This document shows, one piece after another, positions 7,338 to 11,618 of a stretch of DNA of 11,618 nucleotides. This DNA is from Dehalococcoidales bacterium. Its GTDB lineage: Bacteria; Chloroflexota; Dehalococcoidia; Dehalococcoidales; JAQTVP01. The notes beneath the pieces are model-generated. The model had not been told where the DNA came from. It did not search any database and worked only from the letters and a program-made list of their open reading frames with translations. Positions within the stretch are counted from its first letter, which is position 1, and the number at the start of each line of letters is the position of its first letter. The stretch is taken from the NCBI GenBank assembly GCA_028707015.1, contig JAQTVP010000033.1:1-11618 (forward strand). Direction: 5' to 3'. The translations under genes and the position numbers were made by a program.

Positions 7338-7871
7338 TTATTCTTCCTCCAATTGATTAATTCTTGCTTGTAATATTCCTATAGCCCCTCTTATCGGGCT
7401 CGTAAGACAATTAACTAAACTAACGATAGGACTCTGTAAACCACCAAGTGCCTTAGCTATTAATATTTCTTTTGATGGTAATGTGGATAAGTTTGCCACA
7501 TCAGCTGAACTAAGCAGTCTGTTATCTAGAAATCCTCCTTTAATACTGAGCGCAGCTTTTGAATCACGGATATAATTGGATAATATTTTGGCTGGTACAT
7601 TTATTTCATCTTGACCAATGGCTATTGCGGTCGGACCTTCAAAATATTCTAACAAATCACTTCTGTTAATTCGTGCAGCAGCAAATCTCGCCAGAGTATT
7701 CTTTACCACTTTATATTCAATATTTGATTCTCTTAATTTACGGCGCAGAACATTCATTTCAGTGGCTGTTAATCCTCTGTAATCAGTTAAAATACAAATA
7801 CTGCATTCAGAAAAAGTTTCTTGTAGTTCCTCAATGATTTGTGCTTTCTTTTCTTTGGTTTCTATAGACAA
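7338..7871 (-). CDS. rplJ: Ribosomal protein uL10
   Basis: uL10 anchors bL12 dimers to 23S rRNA, and the complex with bL12 represses its own mRNA. The 177-residue protein shows the family pattern: KEKKAQIIEELQETF at the start, LTDYRGLTATEMNVLRRKLR, YKVVKNTLARFAA, then EGPTAIAIG and a C-terminal helix ending in ARINQLEEE that carries bL12. The start codon is TTG at 7869-7871, preceded by AGGTGAGG with 5 to 6 bases of spacing; no nearer in-frame ATG fits the family start. The weak initiation codon may help balance L10 against the more abundant bL12. It is 3 bases from rplL. Upstream lies an L10-leader-like RNA and a promoter, and not rplK-rplA, which usually precede it. Confidence 0.96.
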   Translation of the reverse strand: MSIETKEKKAQIIEELQETFSECSICILTDYRGLTATEMNVLRRKLRESNIEYKVVKNTLARFAAARINRSDLLEYFEGPTAIAIGQDEINVPAKILSNYIRDSKAALSIKGGFLDNRLLSSADVANLSTLPSKEILIAKALGGLQSPIVSLVNCLTSPIRGAIGILQARINQLEEE

Positions 7872-7915
7872 ATTTCCTCACCTCTCATTGTTAACCATGC
7901 ATGTTTTATAAAATT

Positions 7916-7942
7916 AGCCCTTGCGTTTATTGCACAAGGGCT
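7916..7942 (-). terminator. Putative attenuator hairpin in the L10 leader
   Basis: AGCCCTTG (minus strand 7942-7935) pairs perfectly with CAAGGGCT (7923-7916) across an 11-base loop and is followed by AATTTTATAAAA. The stem is good but the U-tract is short and interrupted, so it may be a regulated attenuator and not a strong terminator. It ends about 45 bases before the rplJ start. Confidence 0.55.
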
Positions 7943-8019
7943 TTCCAGAGCTTTTTTAGCTCAGTAAATCAGTCCTCGGCAGGCACAATATTTTAAGTCT
8001 TAACTGACACCCGCTGTCT
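7916..8019 (-). ncRNA. L10 leader (autoregulatory 5'UTR of rplJ-rplL)
   Basis: Reading the minus strand, the transcript expected from the promoter at 8026-8054 begins near 8019. It contains GACAGCGGGTGTCAG (8004-8018) and, after an AU-rich stretch, CCTGCCGAGG (7974-7983). These two blocks are the conserved halves of the bacterial L10 leader (Rfam L10_leader), the binding site for the L10-L12 complex. Two hairpins follow: GAGCT/AGCTC (7948-7962) and the attenuator-like stem at 7916-7942. This placement and order match the known leader, so feedback control of rplJL is likely. Confidence 0.82.
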
Positions 8020-8025
8020 CAGGAT

Positions 8026-8054
8026 ATTATAAATTGTTAAATTATATTTGTTAT
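8026..8054 (-). promoter_or_regulatory. Putative rplJ-rplL promoter
   Basis: On the minus strand ATAACA (8049-8054) and a perfect TATAAT (8026-8031) are 17 bases apart. The predicted start near 8019 falls just before the first conserved block of the L10 leader, which supports both calls. The region is AT-rich, and no thiolase terminator is evident, so some read-through from the thiolase is possible. Confidence 0.55.
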
Positions 8055-8127
8055 AACAGATATTATTTTCAAACTAAAAGTATTACTATTTTACATCTTA
8101 TAATTATAAATTACAACTGAAAATTAC

Positions 8128-9324
8128 TTAATTACCGACAATGGCAACACTAATTACGCATTGAGGGGGGAAGCCACCCAAGTTATGCGTAAGTCCTAAT
8201 TTGGGATTCTTTATTTGTCTTGACCCGCATTTACCCTGGAGTTGTTTGTATTCTTCATACATCATTCTTAAACCACTAGCACCGATAGGATGTCCAAAGC
8301 ATTTTAGTCCACCATCGGTTTGGATGGGTTGCTCGCCGTCTAAATTAAAACGACCAGCATCAATATCTTCTTTAACCTTACCCACCGGGCTAAATTGCAG
8401 GTCTTCCATAGTTACTGCTTCAGTAATTGAGAAACAATCATGAACTTCGGCCATACTTATTTCTTCACGCGGATTCTTAATGCCTGCCTCTTCATAGGCT
8501 GCCCGGCTGGCTCGCCGGGTTGTCTCAACATAGGAAAAATCATAATCATTATACATTAGCTCTTCGCCGGTACCGGCTGCAACCTGAATAGCTTTGACAT
8601 ATATTGGATCAGGCCGAAATGATTTTGCCATATCAGCACGGGTAACAATAGCAGCAGCGGCACCATCGCTGACACCACAGCAGTCATATAGTCCTAGCGG
8701 CCAGGCAACAATAGGTGCTTTCATTATTGTTTCTATATCTACTTCTCTGCGAAGGTGAGCTTTCTCGTTCATGGCACCATTATGATGGCTTTTGGCTGAT
8801 ATCTTGGCCAGCATTATTTTGCCTTCTTCGGGACTAAGCCCGTACTTATTGAAGTATCCGTTAGCTAACATAGCAAATAATCCGGGAGCACTTAAATTAG
8901 GCTGGATAAGCCTATCTCTCTTTCCCTGGTTGCCAAGAGAAAAATCGGGAAGTCCGCCATAGCCGATATCTTTAAGTTTTTCCACGCCTAGTGCTAAAGC
9001 AATATCGTAGGCTCCGGAGGCTACTGCGTAGCAAGCAGCCCTGAGAGCTTCGGAACCACTGGCACATTTATTTTCTACATGTGTGACCGGGACATAGGGC
9101 ATTTTTAAAGTCTGAGATAGAGGTATGCCGCCAGCACCAATGGTAATTTCGGTGTACTGAGTGGCTAACCAAGCTGCTTGAATATCTTTTGGCTCTATTC
9201 CGGCATCTCCAATTGCGTCCAAAAAGGCATCAACCATTAAATCTTCAGTACCTTTATTCCAGTGTTCTCCAAATTTGGTGCAGCCCATGCCAATGATAGC
9301 AACTTTATCTTTTATCCCACTCAT
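8128..9324 (-). CDS. SCP-x-type thiolase (acetyl-CoA acetyltransferase family)
   Basis: Thiolases condense or cleave acyl-CoAs through a Cys nucleophile. This 398-residue protein belongs to the SCP-x/archaeal-type group: IIGMGCTKFGEH at the start, the nucleophile C87 in ENKCASGSEALRAA, a HDCF motif with H295, and GHPIGASG with H345. All expected catalytic residues are present, so it should be active. AAAGGAT about 9 bases before the ATG is its ribosome site. It follows the HMGCS-like/DUF35 gene by 39 bases on the same strand and is surely in its operon. In archaea and in the PhlACB system a thiolase of this type works in one complex with an HMGCS-like and a DUF35 protein, which suggests the same pairing here. 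The acyl-CoA substrate cannot be read from the sequence. Confidence 0.9.
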   Translation of the reverse strand: MSGIKDKVAIIGMGCTKFGEHWNKGTEDLMVDAFLDAIGDAGIEPKDIQAAWLATQYTEITIGAGGIPLSQTLKMPYVPVTHVENKCASGSEALRAACYAVASGAYDIALALGVEKLKDIGYGGLPDFSLGNQGKRDRLIQPNLSAPGLFAMLANGYFNKYGLSPEEGKIMLAKISAKSHHNGAMNEKAHLRREVDIETIMKAPIVAWPLGLYDCCGVSDGAAAAIVTRADMAKSFRPDPIYVKAIQVAAGTGEELMYNDYDFSYVETTRRASRAAYEEAGIKNPREEISMAEVHDCFSITEAVTMEDLQFSPVGKVKEDIDAGRFNLDGEQPIQTDGGLKCFGHPIGASGLRMMYEEYKQLQGKCGSRQIKNPKLGLTHNLGGFPPQCVISVAIVGN

Positions 9325-9363
9325 ATTATTGTATCCTTTATACTGGTTAAATGCGTTTAATTA

Positions 9364-10812
9364 TTATGTTCGTACTGGAATTGCTTTCCAGCAATAACCA
9401 TAAATGCTTCTATTGGCATCAGTAAATTTTTTACGGAAAGTCATTTCTACTGGCATGTTTACTTTGATGTCATCTGCTTTGCAGTCAGTTAAGTCATACC
9501 AGTATCTTCCTCCTCCCTCAAAGTTGACCAAACCATATATTTGGGGAGGGTTAACAGTGAAGACCAGTGAATCTGCAGTGTAGGTAAAAAGGTAACCTTT
9601 CTTATCAGAAAATCTATAGTCTTCCATCTGATCAATAGCTCGGCAATTCGGGTTTACACATACTCTTTGACGCGGGTATTGCGGAGTGCCGCATTCTTTG
9701 CACTTTGTTCCTATTAAGCCTAGTAATTCTTTGCGGTTTCTCCATGCCATTGCTGTTTGCTGCCAGGGAACAGTTTCACCCCTGATACCTTTTTCTACGG
9801 TGATAGTATTCCTGAAAGTGACAAATTTATTGTAATTGGTCAGCATTTCTTTATTGGCGATAAAATTATTAATATTTTTGTTATTAATGGATATATTGGT
9901 AATTTCGTCAGTAACTTGGAAAGCTAAGGCATCGCTACCGCTGCCAAAGCTGGCAACAATGATTTTATCATTGGGCTTAGCATTTTCAAGTGATGCTACC
10001 AGTAATATTAATGGATACGCGGTTCCGGTGTTACCGAAAGTCCCAAAGTAATGGTCTTGTATTTGTTCAGGTGAAAAACCAATAATTTTACCAATATTAA
10101 TATGTGGCTTGGGAAAGATGCAAGGATAACTGGCTTTAGCAATATCCTGCGGTGCTAGGTGACATTTGTTCATTAGTCCGCTAATTGCTTCAGGGATGAA
10201 TTTACTATAACCTTCTTCCCTGATCCACCTGCTTTCACCCAGTCTATTATATTTGTCGGTATTAATCATCCAGGCATCCATGAAGTCATATGAAACCGAA
10301 TAGAAATTCTGGAAGCTGGCAATAACATTACCTTTTCCTATCAGAAAAGCAGCGGCGCCATCACCATATTCTTCTTCTTGGGGGCTACCCGGCTTTCCAA
10401 TGAGGCAATCAGCCGTACATACCAGAATATTCCTGGCTGTTCCTGCTTTGATTGCTTCACAAGCAGCTAGTAGTGCAGTGGTCCCTGCTTTGGTTGAGGC
10501 GGAAAAATCGGCAGTTCTGATATCAGTACGCAAGTCAAGTGCAGTGGCAATTATACTCGCATTTAATCTTTGTTTGTATGGTAAAGACAGACTGCTAAAG
10601 TATACTCCGTCAATTACGCTTCTATCGATACCATTGAGACAATTAATACAGGCGGCTACTGCCATGGTAACTGCATCTTCATCGTAGTTAGCTACTGATT
10701 TCTCCCCAAGTGTATACGTAGTTGGGTCTAACCATCCCATAGCTGAATATATGACATTTCGGTCTATCCGATGCCATGGTATGTAGGCTCCATACGATTT
10801 TATTCCTGCCAT
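9364..10812 (-). CDS. HMG-CoA-synthase-like protein fused to DUF35 Zn-ribbon/OB domain
   Basis: Residues 1 to about 310 have the thiolase-fold HMG-CoA-synthase (KAS III-like) pattern, with GIKSYGAYIP, KAGTTALLAACEAI, EYGDGAAAFLIG, FGTFGNTGTAYPL and SFGSGSDAL. Residues about 345-482 are a DUF35 unit: a zinc ribbon with C371, C374, C385 and C390, then an OB-fold. In archaea these are separate proteins acting with a thiolase, where DUF35 passes the acyl-CoA between active sites. From memory of archaeal HMGCS, the catalytic Glu, Cys and His positions read L75, T107 and P230, so ordinary HMG-CoA synthesis is doubtful. I chose the ATG at 10812 over that at 10818 because GTGAGG (10821-10826) is 8 bases from the former but only 2 from the latter. 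The protein has 482 residues. The thiolase gene follows after 39 bases. Confidence 0.85.
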   Translation of the reverse strand: MAGIKSYGAYIPWHRIDRNVIYSAMGWLDPTTYTLGEKSVANYDEDAVTMAVAACINCLNGIDRSVIDGVYFSSLSLPYKQRLNASIIATALDLRTDIRTADFSASTKAGTTALLAACEAIKAGTARNILVCTADCLIGKPGSPQEEEYGDGAAAFLIGKGNVIASFQNFYSVSYDFMDAWMINTDKYNRLGESRWIREEGYSKFIPEAISGLMNKCHLAPQDIAKASYPCIFPKPHINIGKIIGFSPEQIQDHYFGTFGNTGTAYPLILLVASLENAKPNDKIIVASFGSGSDALAFQVTDEITNISINNKNINNFIANKEMLTNYNKFVTFRNTITVEKGIRGETVPWQQTAMAWRNRKELLGLIGTKCKECGTPQYPRQRVCVNPNCRAIDQMEDYRFSDKKGYLFTYTADSLVFTVNPPQIYGLVNFEGGGRYWYDLTDCKADDIKVNMPVEMTFRKKFTDANRSIYGYCWKAIPVRT

Positions 10813-10862
10813 ATTCATTTCCTCACGTTTGTTTGGTTAACTTAGTTTTGCCGGGCATTTGC

Positions 10863-10875
10863 TATTTCTGAAATA
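10863..10875. repeat. 13-bp palindrome in the leader of the HMGCS-like gene, possible operator
   Basis: TATTTCTGAAATA is two perfect 6-base inverted arms around one central base. It lies between the promoter at 10908-10937 and the start at 10812, about +26 to +38 of the predicted transcript. One central base cannot form an RNA loop, so a dimeric repressor site is the likelier reading. Such a short AT-rich palindrome may also be chance. Confidence 0.35.
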
Positions 10876-10907
10876 CTAAACCTGTAAAAGAAATAAACGT
10901 GATTAAT

Positions 10908-10937
10908 AGTATAGGATGGGATTATATAAAGGGTCAA
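10908..10937 (-). promoter_or_regulatory. Putative promoter of the HMGCS-like/thiolase operon
   Basis: On the minus strand TTGACC (10932-10937) and TATACT (10908-10913) are 18 bases apart, each matching the consensus at five of six positions. The predicted start is near 10901, giving an 89-base leader to ATG 10812. This separates the operon from the LarA-like gene upstream. Confidence 0.65.
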
Positions 10938-10996
10938 GCATAAGATTTACTAAACGATTGGTATTCTATGTACCTTAACAGTTTGTATTTAAGTAA

Positions 10997-11618
10997 TCAG
11001 CCGTAATATTGAATCTCAGCATTGGGATAAACAGCAACTTTGGTATCAGCCCCGTGAGATTTTTGAAGGAACTTTAGAACATCATCCCATTTGCTGAAAT
11101 AGAGAATTTTATCATCATCGTCAAGCCAGCTGCTTCCTGGATGAGGATATTCCGTAAAGACAATTAAATGGTTGATGTGTTCAGGTATTACTCTACGCCG
11201 ATGTAGTTTTGCTCCTGTTGTTTTACCAAAAAGACCCATTAAGTAATGGGTAACCTGGCCTTCGGGAGCATTAGCTATTAGAATAACATCGCCACCCTTA
11301 GGATTTATTGAAGGGTAGGCTATTTCCAGTCCTAAAGCGGCTTCATTAACCTTGGCATAAGTATTAGCAATAACAATATCCTTGCCTTTAGTTCTGGGTG
11401 TCAGGTAATGAGTTTTGGCTTCTTGAACAGCGGTATCATGAGATAATGTCATTGCTCCGGTGAACAATGATACTGTTTCTCCCCACATATTAATTATACA
11501 GTTTATTGAAACATCCAAACCGACCAGTTTAGCTGCCTCGTTAATGTCCCGATGCATTGGATTTTCATCGAAAACACCAGTCCCAACAATTGGTTTCTGT
11601 GGGTGCTCTCTTTCGCTA
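10997..11618 (-). CDS. LarA-like (DUF2088) protein, C-terminal part, cut by window edge
   Basis: The frame is open from the right edge to TGA at 10997-10999, giving about 206 visible residues; the Met at 11557 is internal because the codons before it continue the family pattern (IVGTGVFDENPMHRDINEAA). LarA is a lactate racemase with a nickel-pincer nucleotide cofactor, and relatives racemise or epimerise other 2-hydroxyacids. Visible family signs are NPMHRDINEAAKLVGLD, the DIVIANTYAKVNEAALGLE stretch, and PKGGDVILIANAPEGQ. Most cofactor-binding and catalytic residues (the His-rich N-terminal domain) lie outside the window, so activity and substrate are unknown. It points the same way as the HMGCS-like/thiolase pair but is separated by 178 bases containing their own promoter. 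No larB, larC or larE is visible. Confidence 0.75.
   Translation of the reverse strand, partial: SEREHPQKPIVGTGVFDENPMHRDINEAAKLVGLDVSINCIINMWGETVSLFTGAMTLSHDTAVQEAKTHYLTPRTKGKDIVIANTYAKVNEAALGLEIAYPSINPKGGDVILIANAPEGQVTHYLMGLFGKTTGAKLHRRRVIPEHINHLIVFTEYPHPGSSWLDDDDKILYFSKWDDVLKFLQKSHGADTKVAVYPNAEIQYYG

Noticed and set aside
6877..7356. Long open frame antisense to rplL (159 codons)
   Set aside because: It mirrors the biased codon use of rplL, is Ser/Ala/Val-rich low-complexity sequence, and matches no family.
8201..8443. Plus-strand frame inside the thiolase gene, and similar ones at 9836-10051, 10400-10687, 4581-4769 and 5064-5276
   Set aside because: All are antisense shadows of clearly recognised proteins, without ribosome sites or family motifs.

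Overview
The window looks like chromosomal DNA of an AT-rich, free-living bacterium. The best guess is an anaerobic Chloroflexota (Dehalococcoidia-like) lineage. This rests on gene content: a SCP-x-type thiolase next to an HMG-CoA-synthase-like protein fused to a DUF35 Zn-ribbon/OB domain, a LarA-like protein, an rplJ-rplL pair cut off from rplKA and rpoBC, and a YifB/ComM gene followed by Sir2. It is inference from style, not a database match.

Layout. 1-1518 (minus): the first 506 codons of uvrA, running off the left edge. 1766-2011 (plus): a small single-pass membrane protein. 2134-2418 (minus): a nitroreductase remnant broken by an in-frame stop, followed by a 25-bp inverted repeat and an extended -10 promoter almost touching the next start. 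2593-6350 (plus): a tight three-gene run of comM/yifB, a Sir2 deacylase, and a DNA methyltransferase with a C-terminal Mrr-like nuclease domain. The methyltransferase is frameshifted by a 7-bp tandem duplication and seems also to carry a short in-frame deletion. 6525-8054 (minus): promoter, L10-leader RNA with attenuator-like hairpin, rplJ (TTG start), rplL (about 46-residue N-terminal extension) and a two-helix membrane protein. 8128-10812 (minus): an HMGCS-like/DUF35 fusion and a catalytically intact-looking thiolase behind one good promoter. 10997-11618 (minus): the C-terminal part of a LarA-like (DUF2088) protein running off the right edge.

How they work together. uvrA, comM and the remains of the methyltransferase-nuclease concern DNA repair, uptake and restriction, with no sign of one shared system. 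rplJ-rplL make the ribosomal stalk and carry their autoregulatory leader. The thiolase plus HMGCS/DUF35 pair resembles the thiolase/HMGCS/DUF35 acyl-condensing complex of archaea and the PhlACB type. In the fused HMGCS half, however, the positions expected for the catalytic Glu, Cys and His read as Leu, Thr and Pro, so it may be a scaffold or do different chemistry. That pair and the damaged methyltransferase are the most interesting parts. I see no CRISPR array, tRNA, rRNA, insertion sequence or complete defence island.
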